From positions 191,136,816 through 191,200,815 of the forward strand of contig CP136066.1 in NCBI GenBank assembly GCA_032622095.1: 64,000 nt of DNA. Direction: 5' to 3'. The stretch's first letter is position 1. Each line of letters begins with the position of its first letter. The position numbers were made by a program, and so were the translations under genes. Positions 22,735 through 35,600 of this stretch are shown in pieces. This DNA comes from Siphonodentalium dalli. Its lineage: Eukaryota; Mollusca; Scaphopoda; Gadilida; Siphonodentaliidae. The notes under the pieces are model-generated. The model saw only the letters and a program-made list of their open reading frames with translations. It was not told where the DNA came from and ran no database searches.

Positions 22735-23195
22735 TATCTATTATCTGAAGTACCAAAATATCAAGACAGGTATTCTGAAGTATTTAGGTACTACGCGTAG
22801 CTCCAGCAAGTTGGTACTCCAGAGAACAAAACAGCCCAGATACCGGCAAATTTAACAATGTGACATGTTAGATTCCAAATGATGCTGCCGCGTTTAAACA
22901 TCGAATTAAGTACAAAACCACAAAGACTCCCTTGCATAGTGCTAAATGAAATAATCCGACAGATCTATGACCGCGAGTCGACGGGCGGCCATCTTTTCAC
23001 TTTAATTTAATCGTTTGCACACGGCACTCGATATTGACACACCCACGGTCTCACCCAATCAGCATGGAGCCAACGATTGGCCATCTGGAGTACCAACTCA
23101 TCTGGTTCTATAACACTAAACAGGCTCTAAAGGTTTATAGTACCAAACTGTCTGGTACTATCGCGGCTTTTGGTTCCATGGGGTACCTAAATAAA
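22735..23195. repeat. Degenerate continuation of the GGTACTC array
   Basis: Scattered GAAGTACC, GGTACTCCAGAG, GGAGTACC, AGTACCAAACTG.CTGGTACT and GGGTACC motifs follow a 120-bp interruption. The two blocks may be the ends of one element about 760 bp long, or one array that decayed in the middle. Confidence 0.6.
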
Positions 23196-23451
23196 TTGCT
23201 TTATTTGAGAGTGTATGTGTATATGTCAGTGTGATGCAGTTTTTGTCAACTACCTTCGGAATGTGGAATGATATGATGTATTCCATTGTATTTCAATGTA
23301 TAACAAATTACATGTAAATATATATTCATATATGGACTTTGTCTGATATAAACTATATATATATATATTGTTTGTTCCTTGTGGTGAAATATCGGTTGAC
23401 AACCGTATCCGTATTTGGCTACACCCCAACCGCTCTCACCCTAGCGCGCGG

Positions 23452-23660
23452 CTACAGATCGATCTGGCAGACTACTGGTCTCTTCTCTGTTAGACAGTTC
23501 ACCGTTCTCCAATCGAAGTCGAAGTTTTGTGCGAATTTGATGCACTGTCTTGTTGACACTAGAAAAGGTTCGTCAAATCGCCAAGAAAAATAGGTCATCA
23601 GTGAACCGTCGTGAAGCTTCCATGTTCCTGCATCATAAAACCCGTCAAGGAAAGCCGAAC
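23452..23660 (-). CDS. Lectin-like gene exon 5: C-terminal half of CTLD
   Basis: Acceptor TTTGCATTCTAG precedes GTTCGG. With the base left by exon 4 it reads GSAFLDGFYDAGTWKLHDGS, then TYFSWRFDEP, STRQCIKFAQ, FDWRTVNC and RPVVCQIDL with TAG at 23452-23454. The last three Cys are spaced as in a CTLD. DEP stands where EPN or QPD is expected, and DWRT where WND is expected, so the calcium site looks absent. Short C-terminus right after the final Cys, as usual for this fold. Confidence 0.8.
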
Positions 23661-26600
23661 CTAGAATGCAAAGATTGACCTTAGTGCAAAAAATAAGTGT
23701 TACAGACATCGCGTACAATGTATTAATACCATGTTATAGTTTATTATCAACGCGAGTGCAAATGAAAGTAAGTTGAGATGATAAAACGGATTGGTTCACT
23801 CGGGAGGGGTTCGACATTAACACCCAAAACGAAGGCTATCTGACCACGTCCATAACATATATGGCCACCCCTTCCCAGACTAATGATTTTCATCTGATTT
23901 TAAAGCATAAAGCATGTTTTCGAAACGGTCTTTTAACACTTCCATGAATAGGTTCATGAACTTTTGCGAAAAACCTGTGCCAATGCATTCTCTTATAATT
24001 GCGAGCCTCCCAATCGGGAGCCTCGCATATATATGAGAATGCATTGGCCTAACAATATCTACCTTGACCATGTAAAACGGTGCATTCTCTTATATATCGA
24101 GGCTCCCTATGGGAGACTCAAATATATAAGAGAATGAACTGGCTCAGGATATTCAATGCTGTACAAGCGCAGCTTCCGTCACGAAATGACAAGCTATCTT
24201 TATCGTAGATTATACGCCCGACCAAAATATGATAACGCCTTGTTCTTGTGATCAAGAATCCCTCGAATCCACTAACATAAGTGCCTGTTGTTTCACAATT
24301 GTTAACATATGTATGGCTGTGTAAACAGCAACGCCCCTAAATTGAGGCAATTCAGTAATATGTTGTAACTATATAGGCAGAATTATTTTAAACATAGATA
24401 TTATAAGATGAACACGTATTCCATTTTACGTTATTGTTCGATACGTACCTGCGGAAATTGATGCCAGTTTAGTTTTGAAGAACATATGCATGTCTGCTGT
24501 TTGGACGGTGACCAAGTGTCCTTCATCGGCTTCACAGTAAGTAACAGCCTGGTCCCAAAGTACATCGGTGTCGTTGTATTTCCAGCATACTACAGGATTG
24601 GTTTCCAATGTGTATCCGGGAAGGCTGCATGGTGCTAAGAAATGCATAATATAGGTTGGTGCGTTCTGTTCGAAACATAATATATAGACGTCGGATGATT
24701 CACTAGGTGATTCACAATCCGATTTGCTACTAAATGAGCCAACACTTTCCTGAGGTATACTGTTCAGTCGACCATTCAGCATAACAAAGAAAAACAACTT
24801 GCCCCGGTCATCATTTGTATGGCACCGGCATCGACAAAAAGCCAGATCTGTATTTTTACTACTTTTGCGAAACGAAAGCATTCACTCTTTATTACATGTA
24901 CCGACAATGTAAAATTCCATAAAGTTGACACGTACGTAGGATTTACGGACACGTAATTCCCATGTGAATCTGGATGAACACTTGTCCGTAAATCCCACGT
25001 ATGTTTCAAGTGTACGAAACTTTACGCGATCCGTATATTCCGGAAATCTAGACATGTAATGGGAAATACGTGACGTTTAAATGAAATTAAATTCCAAATT
25101 TGATGCAGTGTGCAGGAGCTAATGACTTCCCTCTAGTGTACAATGACTACACACACTGAAGCCATGCGATTGATCATCCACATGCATTTGTGTCAACTGT
25201 TTCTTACCCGTTGTTGTCGTCACTGTTAATGCTGATGTTATTTCTGTTGTTGGCGTTGTTGCCGCAGGTGTTGTTGCCGCAGGTGTCGTTGCTACAGGTG
25301 TTGTTGCTACATGTGCTGTTGCTGTAGGTGTAGTCGTTGCTACAAGTGTTGTCATTGCTACAGGTGTTGTTGCTCACCACAGGAGAACAACCACAAGACT
25401 GGAGGGACGCCAACGTTGCTCCGGTATTTAAGAAGGGGGACGTCCACAAACCGGAAAACTACCGACCAGTTTCCTTAACAACAGTATGCTGCAAAATACT
25501 GGAGCATATTATATGCCGTCACCTGCTGAACCATCTTGGCAAACATGAAGTCCTGACCAAATTAAATCATGGATTCAGGAAAGGCTACTCATGCGTAACA
25601 CAGCTACTAACAACATCAGATGACCTGCTCAATCCTTCAACAAAGACATCCAAACAGATATAGCCATACTTGACTTCTCAAAAGTCTGACACTGTACCGC
25701 ACAACAAATTACTACAGAAAGTTCAAAACTATGGAATTAAAGGAAATATATACACCTGGCTCTCATCATTCCTAACCAAAAGACGAATGCGTGTATTTGT
25801 TGAAGGAAGCCACTCATCATATGTCCCAGTTGATTCTGGAGTCCCCCAAGGCACATTATTAGGACCACTCCTGTTCCTGATACATATAAACGACATACCA
25901 ACATGTGTAGATTCCCAAGTGAGACTGTTCGCAGATGACTGCCTGCTATACAGAAACATCACCTCACAGAAAGACCACCACATACTCCAAAAAGATCTAA
26001 ATAAGCTTGAAGACTGGGCTGAAAACTGGGGTATGCGTTTCAACTCCAAAAAATGTAACATCATGAGCACCAAAAACAAATCATCATACATGTACCAACT
26101 GGGAGAACACATACTAGAGACAACAGCTGAGACCGCATACCTGGGACTGACCTTTACCAACGACCTGACATGGTCAGCCCAAACAACAAAGAAAGCAAAC
26201 TGTGCTTTAGGCCTCCTAAGACGTAACATCAGACATGCTCCAGATAAATGTAAAAAGACAACTTACATCGCTACAGTGAGATCGGCGCTCGAATATGGAG
26301 CAGTGGTATGGGACCCCCAGTTAAAGAAAGACATTTACCACCTTGAAAAAGTACAGCGAAGGAGCGCGAGATTCATATAGAATAATTCTAGTCGCCAAGG
26401 AACATCAGTCACCACCATGCTTGAGGAACTAGATATAAAACCTCTAGACGAGCGACGTAGAGAACAGCGTCTCATCCAGTTCCATAAGATAGTTGAGGGG
26501 ATGGTGCCAGCATTAAGCGCAAACAACTATCTGACACCTAAGAAATCAGGCAGGAAGATCACAGCCAAATAATTTGTTGACTGTGTGACAACAAACATCG

Positions 26601-29600
26601 TCGAAAAAGAAGAATGTAAAAATGTAAGAGCCTTCGAGCCACGGCGTACTAGCTGTAATCAATTAAAACATTCTTTCTTTAACAAGACGATCCTGGATTG
26701 GAACCAACTGGAAGACCGGATCGTGTGCAACAGTGATCCAGAGTTATTCTTACGGGCACTCCGCAACGATGGAATCACTGAACCTGAGGACACAGCACCA
26801 CCAGAGTCCTCGGCGGAACCAACATCATCCTCCACCCAGTGCGCCTAAAACCAGAATTGGTTACTGAACCCACTACAGATACAGATACAGACAGTGGTGA
26901 CTTTCAAAACAAAACAAAGATACATACCCAAGAGGATAAACGCGCCAGAATAATTCAAAAGAGCTTTGATCTCAAGTACTAGCGACTACGGGACAACGAC
27001 GAGTCACTCATGATGAGTCTGTCACAAGTTTGTTGTACAACTTACAAGTAGCGGTACAAATATTAAAAGGACCAATGCATCATATTCATAAATTTTCATC
27101 GAAACATGTGGGACTATGAGTTGAGAACCATGCAGTCAAGTCATCGTCCAGTTACTGGGTGCTATTGTTTCGAATGGCTATCCACTGTCTGCGACGCACT
27201 GATGGTGTCGTGATACACACATGGACTATTCACAAATTAGTAACAACATTGTATAATGAACTGACGGGTGATCACGGATCTAATTCCATCCAATCAGTAA
27301 ATCACCGAATCAGTCACAAGCTGTTATTTACAATGCTTTGTGTTCGCTACAGCTGTACACGGACCAATGCACCATGTTATCGAAACATGTGTAACTATGA
27401 TGCATTTATTAACAAATCAGCCATACATTAATATGGAACATGCCACATGATAAACACCATGCATTCAAAAGGACAACATACTGCACAAATGTGTGTACAG
27501 AAATAGACATCACATGAGCACACAACCTTCGATAAGCCCAGATATAATGAAGATAGGGCATATACATGTACACCTATTCGTTGGATATGGGAATTATCTC
27601 ATGAGTGATGACAAAAACAAATTAATTTCATTCAGGTTAATTTTTTTGTCATCGCGAATGAGATAATTACCAATTCCATCCAAAACGTGTAGATGTTCTG
27701 TGTATTATATGCTCCGTTCAGTTGGCCCATAGCTCAACTCAAAAGAACAGTAAAAAGTGCAAATGTGTATACCCAAGTACAGCCATGTCAATGAGCATGT
27801 GCATATACAAATAAATCCATTTTTTTCTCTCAGATAGATTGAGGATAAAGGGACTAAGATCACCAAGAAAAATAATTTATAGTATATTACAATGATTTCA
27901 ACCTGAACGAAGCGATTTTAACTCATCTAGTACCGAATCACTTTTAATTTTAGCGCGGATGGATACGATTGATATATTGATAACGGTGTTTATCTGATGC
28001 AAAAATACTACTATATGGTAGTTTAGCATATAATAATAAGTATTTACACGTATTTACGAATTGCCCAATCGTTCCTCAGTCATAGGAACACAGTTATGCA
28101 TTGTTTCATAGTAATGATTAAAATACGTTATCTATACGTTTACTTATCGAGTTTCCAATCTGTTGAATCCAAGCTTTATAAACACACATAGTCGTGTTAA
28201 AGCAGGTATATTTTGGACATTCATAAGCTTGTAAAACTGTTCTCTTATCGGTGGATTCCAATAATATTCCGGTATATACTTCCAAAGATCATTAAGTTTG
28301 TCATATTCAATCACGAAGTGGAATTCATCACCAATAGGCAATAGCGTCTTCACATAGGTTACATTTTCTATCCCTCGTTCCTCACGATTCCACCTCCTTG
28401 TTTCGACTGGGAGGTGGTGATTACTAGAACGGAGTCTCAGTAGATAGCTAGCCAGGTTAAAATTAATCTCGGATAAAAATTAATCAAGTTTGGGACGTTC
28501 TTTAATATTAATATTCAATTATCCTCTAGATTTAGACATCTGCGTGCCATTGCTGAATGTGGTTGTCCGTTAAGGACTTTCTAGCAATGTTCGATTGGTG
28601 TGCGTTAATTGTTCGTATCTGCTTCAGAGTTCGCCACACCCAGCGGAATTTTCTTAACTTCTTTCGCCCACCGAAATTCCTTTCCATCCAATGCCTGTGT
28701 CGTTCAAATTTGAAATCAGACCCAGAATTTTGTAGGCCACCATTTAGTCTTTCTGTTCTAGTAACTTACTTCAATAGCTTATACGCATATTGCCTTTTGT
28801 TATCGGTGGTGTTTTACCTGATTCACCAAAGACAATGCACTGTTGTGTTCTTAGTTTCACCGTAAGAATGCATTTTAGAAATTGATTCAAATTTTTCTCA
28901 AGGGCGTTATGGTTCTCGTACCCCCATACTTCACACCCATAGAGTATACCATGTTCTACTACATGTTCAAATATATGTATTAACACATCTTTCGGGAGAT
29001 CGAGGCTATTGACTTTACCAATTAATGCGTGATTTGCCTTTGTTCCTATATCTGATATCCTCCAATTATAGAAAAATGTGATACCAAAGTAGGACAATCT
29101 TTTGACTGCCTCCACTGGTTCATCACCCAGTATAAAACGTAGCCAATGTCTCGGTTTTTTCGTGCAAAATATTATTTTTGTTTGTTAACATTAACCTTCA
29201 ACTTACGCGCTACTGCGTAATCAAAGAAAACATTATTTCAGCATATAATATAACAAGCAAATTCATGTATTTGCCGAACAGTATTCGACATATCATATAT
29301 AAAGAGTGAAAATAAGAGGTACAAGTTTCCTCCTTGCATCACCCCTGTATCACACATAAAAATATCGCTACTCTTGTTATTTATATAGCACAAGACGTAA
29401 TACTACTATACAGGCTATTTATTATTTTAAAATGTTTACCCGTGATCCCTTTCTAATTGGTTTTACCCACAATCCATTTCGCCATACAGTCTCAAATGCT
29501 GTCATCAGATCAACAAAGTGTAATATAATTTCTGAGCACTGTTTAAATATAGTTCAATTAGTGCGTGCATTATAAATATATTATCTACAGTTGAATTTCC

Positions 29601-32600
29601 TCATCTAAACCCGGACTGACAATCAGAGATGAGCCCCTCGTGTTTAGCAATACAGGATAGCCTCATTGAGAACGACAGTAAACAGTCTTCACAGACAAGC
29701 GTTATTCGCATATGGTTTTCGGGATCCTTTCTAGAGAACCTTGTTGCTAAGTCTTCGCCCAGTTATTATGATGTCTGTTATAATTGTCTTGAATATTTGG
29801 AACAGTTCAACTATATTTGTCACTGTTATTGTTGTGCTAATGTATACGCACGTTATGTGCAACTAGTATGCATTAAGATATGAAGTGCACGTAAGTCACT
29901 GGACAATTTCACGCCCGTGACTGCAATTCCATACCAAAACAAGTATGCCAACTCAGTTTTACTTTTACTTAAATTTGAATTATAACTGGTTACAATTAAT
30001 TTTTGTTATGTTTTCTCCGGCCAAATCAAAGACAATATTTAAAATTACCTGGTGTGGACGTCAAACAACGATATTGTGAGGTACTGATTTGTCCTGGCAG
30101 ACATGTCGCATTCATTTCGCACGGGGCTGATTGACATGCATTCCCATCGATCTGAAATTATACGTAAGTAGTGCTAATGGACCCACTCTGTTTAAACGTC
30201 ATTCAACAACCGGATATAGCACAATTCGGTACACAAGTACTACAGAAGCGTGTGTTACCTGTACACGCAGTAAATGTGTATAGGTAATCATTGTAGGTAA
30301 GTGGGTATCTGACATGGTGACACATCGGACAGAACAGCGAAAATCACACCTAGTCCGAAATGACAGTATCGACTCAAAATTAAGGACTCTGAAGGACTAT
30401 AAAGTCTTTCCGTTTATCAACTTAGGTATACATGTAGTTATATACACAATTACGACCTCTCATACAATTTGCCCAAACATAGAAGGTGGTACACGTTCAA
30501 TTGCATTAGTAACCATAGCAACCAAACGCATTGATGCAACATTTTAAGAGTATAAGTCGCCGTGTATTATGTTAGAAATACAAAATTTAAAATTTATAGA
30601 GGTTTTTAAAATCTATTTTTTTCTAACCCAAATCCAACAAACACAAAGTCCATATCTAAGAAAATATACGGTATGTGTGCTGAACACTGAAGAATGATGA
30701 ACAATATAAAAATAGAATGGATTGGAAACAGTAATACTGTTTGGAAGCTGAATTCGATGGGTCAAGTTAATGTTCACTCAAGCTGGGATTATGTCAGATC
30801 AGCAGGTGTGACTGTTGCAGTGCTAGTTGGTCCATGAGAATATTGTCTGAGTGGCGACCCATTTTCTAGGCTACAGGGTATGGCAGATTGAGGATTGCAC
30901 TATTCTGTTGTAAAGAGATTCACAACACCACTGTCCAGAGATATTAACACTAAACTTTCAACTCCCAGTTAGCAATGTTGAACAATAAATTCTACCATTT
31001 GTAAACAATTGGTTCTTAGTCATTGTATCAAAGAACTATTGATACATATTAATATTCTTTCACTGTTCACCATTCTTCAGTCCACATTGCCATATTTTGT
31101 TATTGATTTATTTATTTCAGGCTTGAAAACGCCCATTTGGTTATTTGACAAATCAGATTATACACATATAATGTTCCTGCAGCAGAACAAATTGAACAAT
31201 GTCACATTTATCACATGTCATTATATGTGGACTTTGTGTTTGATGAATTTAGGTTCGAAGTACATTATTTTAAAAGCCTCTATAAAATTAACATTTATGT
31301 ATTTCAAAAATAATCCACCATGATTTATACTCTTAACATGTTGCATCAATGGGATTGGTTGCCGTGATTACTAATAAAAGTGAACATAATTATTTATTTT
31401 GACTCCATCAAATCTCGGGGAATATGGATTAGAAATGCCCTTATACTGATTTACAAGGAGTTGAAAATATGTAAAAGTGTTGTCGATAAGACCATGTTTT
31501 CTATGGAATAAACCTGGTTACTCTCACAATTGTGACATTTTATTACCGCCATGGTGATTGTTTAGATGAGCGATACTTTACGCTTAAAGTCCGATATATA
31601 TGTAAATGAACAAGGCAATAGTACTTCGACGTAAACCAGTATTATTGTTGCCGAGTTCACTAACTGGTCTATGTTGAGGAAACTTGGACTCAAGTAATCG
31701 CAGAATCGCATGTTACCTGTGCACCCAATATCTTTCTTTGCAACATATCCTCGCGGAATTATGCACATAATCGACCTATAATGTGAAAGAGATACATCAT
31801 CTTATTATTATTTGACTCTGAAATAAGCATTGGACTTTTACCTGTTATTTCGTATTATGACGTGGGCCACAGTGAAAATACATGTTAAAGAGTGTCCACC
31901 TGTACAGTCGTGAGTTGCCTTATTTGTGCCATTGTCCGCACATAATCTGTGCGGAATCGCCTCATTTTGTGTCGATAATGCGACTAAATTGTTCTCATTT
32001 TAGCACATTATAGACTCAAAATGGGGTGATTCTATGCAGATTATCTACCTATAACAAGTTTTATTATAAGCAGATACTATTCTGGTTTTTAATGGGAAAC
32101 GTTATGTGGAAAACTCCGCTGAAGTTATAATACCGTTCCGAATTAAAACTAAGCGAAAAATAGTACGACTAACGATTTTATACCAATCACGAACTGGACC
32201 GCAGAGCAAATGATAGAGCCACTATTGGAGTTCAACTAAGCGTACCCGTGCGGCAATTCATTTCCGGAAATTATGCCGGCCTGCACAGTGGTTATTTGGG
32301 TCTGTGCGTTTATTTATCAATATGGATTGTTGGATCCATATGACGTTTGGTGATCTTCAGATGAGGGATGTGGTATGTAGGGTGTGTCAACGGATTTAGT
32401 CATGCAAAGAGTAAAATCCAAGATGGCTGCTGGTGGCCATGTGTTTCATCGACAATTTTTCAAATTTGGTATCTCACATCTATAGGTGATTCTAAACTGG
32501 CATTCTCCAGTAAATGCCGATGGATTCAAATTTGAAATCCAAGATGGCTACTGGCGGCCATGTTCTTTAACAAAAAGCTCCCATCTAGAGGTCACCCCGA

Positions 32601-35600
32601 AGATGTTTGGTGATGATCGGATGAGCGATGTGGTCTGTAGAGTGTGCCAAATGATTTAGTCATGCACAAAGTAAAACTAAGATGGTTGTCGGTGGCCATG
32701 TTTTTCATCGAAAATCGCTAAAATTGTTCTTGGTTCAGATCCCATCACACAAACTAATGCTATCATCTGAAAACCTCAAAACGACAAAATTCTAAGTCGA
32801 AAAGAGGCCATAACTCCTGCAAAAATGGGCGGACTGCACCCATAATTGAACTTTACGTGTAATTTGAGCTCATAATCAATTATGTTTCGATCCGATAACC
32901 CAAAATAATGTTCTCAGCTGGAAACTTTCCGGACTAACGGACACCGGCTATTTTAATACTCCCCCCAAAAAATAGGGGCATAACCATCTAATTAACACGT
33001 CCCCACCAAAACAAGCTGTAGATGTTGTTTTATGTGGACCATTACATACGAATTAAATTTGCTGTGTACGTTTGATGATTTTCGTTCATGACTTGATGTT
33101 ATAATAGCGTCATATTAAGGGAGATGTCAAATGACCAATTTTGAATGAGGATATCAATGCAAATCTGCGGAGCAAAAGCTAAAGAGTTGCACATTCTTCT
33201 GAGTGTGACTTGACGTGGTATTAGACACAACAGGTATTTATCTGGCGGGTCCGCTTGGAACTTGTTCCATTATAATTAATTTTTTAATTTTATACAAATT
33301 CTTAAAAATATATTTATTGCAAAAAATTATAATTTACCAAGCGCACCTGCCAGTGAAATATTATGACTATTCAATGATGTGCCTACTTTGGATTCCGGAC
33401 AACTGCTTCATACATAACTTTTGCTCCTGAGATTTGCATGGAAATCCCAAATTGTTCACTTGACCTCCCCCTTAAAAATAAATGTCGGTCCTAGAAAAGA
33501 AACGGGATACAATATACGCTCGAAGAAAACAAATTCTTGCCAGTCTATGTGCAAAATACAAAGCTGAGAAAGATACTCCCAAGGTATGGTATTGACGGAG
33601 AAAAAGATTTGTTAACCCAAAATCAACCAAAGGGTATTTGTCGAAGGCAGTGGGAGAGATACTTCATATTTGTCCGTAGATCATTAGATAGGTTTGAAAA
33701 AATGGGAGATGTTGGACTTTGAACTTGGACAACAGTAAATCAAACATTTCGATGGAGCTGAGCGGACAGGACACGGGAAGCTGAAGTTGCGGGATTTGAT
33801 CGGCGAAAAACTTACCACAACTCATTCGATAAAAGATTTTCGATTAAGATGCACGTTGTGTTCTGTCTATACACTTAACGAAGTAAATCTTATAACGTCG
33901 CCGTCAACATACATCACCCATATCAGAGTTGCTGGCGCATGTCAGACTGTTTGATTCAGCAAAGGAATAGCGTGTTCGTTTGACTATGTATTATCAGGCG
34001 TCATAGACATACCTGTCTGTTCTCGTCAACATAAGAACAATACGGGCGTATTTTAATCAGCGAAATTCGCTCATATTGGAATTATTTAACATCAATATAA
34101 ATTCTATATGAATGTCAATCGCGTTTTTTTTTTAAAAGAGTCCAATGATGGACTATTTCCATACGAAATACGCCCATATTGTCATTATTTAAGCTACCTT
34201 TTTTCATCGACACGACTTACAAATTTATGAAATGTGGTTCATATTTTTATCCTTATAAACTTGATTTGGCCAGTACGTTCCCAAAGTTTGTCATCCGCTC
34301 TAGGACCATGCTCTCCGCCTTTAAATTTATGCCAAGAATAAAGTTATTAGGAACCCGAAGAACCATGTGTCTTCACGTGATTGGCCCTGACCCCAATATA
34401 CACAACTTCTATAATATGCTTTGCAGACCACCTCCACTTGTTCTTGACACCATTACATGTTTGTACCACCAATATTATGTGGGTCAATTTATACAACGAA
34501 TGTGTTTAAACGGACATGGCTCATTCGAACCTCCAAATGTTTTTCTACGGAATTTGGAGCGACGGATACGGTTCGGCGAAATAAAAAATATTGATATACC
34601 GGCTTCATATGCTTTGCCAAAGTCACGGCCATTTTTCAGCCGCTTTCAACTTTTTGCCAGAAGTCAGAAAAACGCTCTTTATTGCTACCATTACCAGGAA
34701 TAGACTAGCACGTAACGCTCTTTTCTGTTCCATGTCGTGCAAAAATGGCTGTTTTGTGTTTGGGTCCCAAACCAAACACCGTATTCACAGTTGTATTTTT
34801 CATTAATTCAATGCGTCTTTTTGGGTTACATAATGGTCGTAGAAAGGTATTTCAGATATATATCGACCTATTTCGATATTTAGAAAAATTCAAAAGCGAA
34901 TAATATGCGTATTTTGGAGCGCAAACCGCCATGTGGCTTTAAAGCCGTTTTTATTTTTACTAAAACGTTCCTTGACAAACAAATGTGCCTTTATGTCCAC
35001 CTGCCATGCAGTGCATTACTTTGATTTAGATGATACATTATCATGTTATGTTCTATATGTAGCTATTAATGGCTAAGTAACTACGCTTGTGTTGTCTTAT
35101 CAAGAAATCAACGAATCAGCATTCGAGCATTCAACAGACAAGAAGCTGCGAGGTTTGCAGACGCTCCAATTATTGTCCGTGTATTGCTTAATACAACACA
35201 ATCGCGAATGTCTTAACCACTACAACAACGATTCGTACTTTGGACCTTGAATCAGCTATACAGAATGCATTTTATATTTCAATTACCAGCTCAGAACTGC
35301 CCTTAATTTACCTCACCGCCTTGTCATGACGAAATAGTGTCCCCACCAAAGGTAAACTTTAGCAAAACATACCTTATTTCTTGATGTCGTCATCTAGTTC
35401 TTAGACATACTCAGAAAATAAAATGTCCAACGATATCCCATCAAATTGACAGAAGTAATATCCTAGATTAAAATTTTGGAAATATGGCTTGGCAAATAAA
35501 GTGAGTCAGGAATAATGAATCGCCTATACTCATCGTGAATCATATTATCATGAATTGTCTAAACTGGATAGGTCATCTCACTCGTGCCCTCAGAAGTAAG

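Noticed and set aside
25204-25449. Asn/Cys/Ser-rich 81-codon minus-strand frame
   Set aside because: Alternate frame of the Thr/Pro/Ala linker exon, running into LINE sequence.
25729-26229. 166-codon minus-strand frame
   Set aside because: Antisense of the LINE reverse transcriptase, whose sense frame has clear motifs.
34179-34703. 174-codon open frame on the plus strand
   Set aside because: It crosses the border between two unrelated dispersed repeats (34045-34225 and 34490-34960), and the second recurs inverted elsewhere with a different frame.
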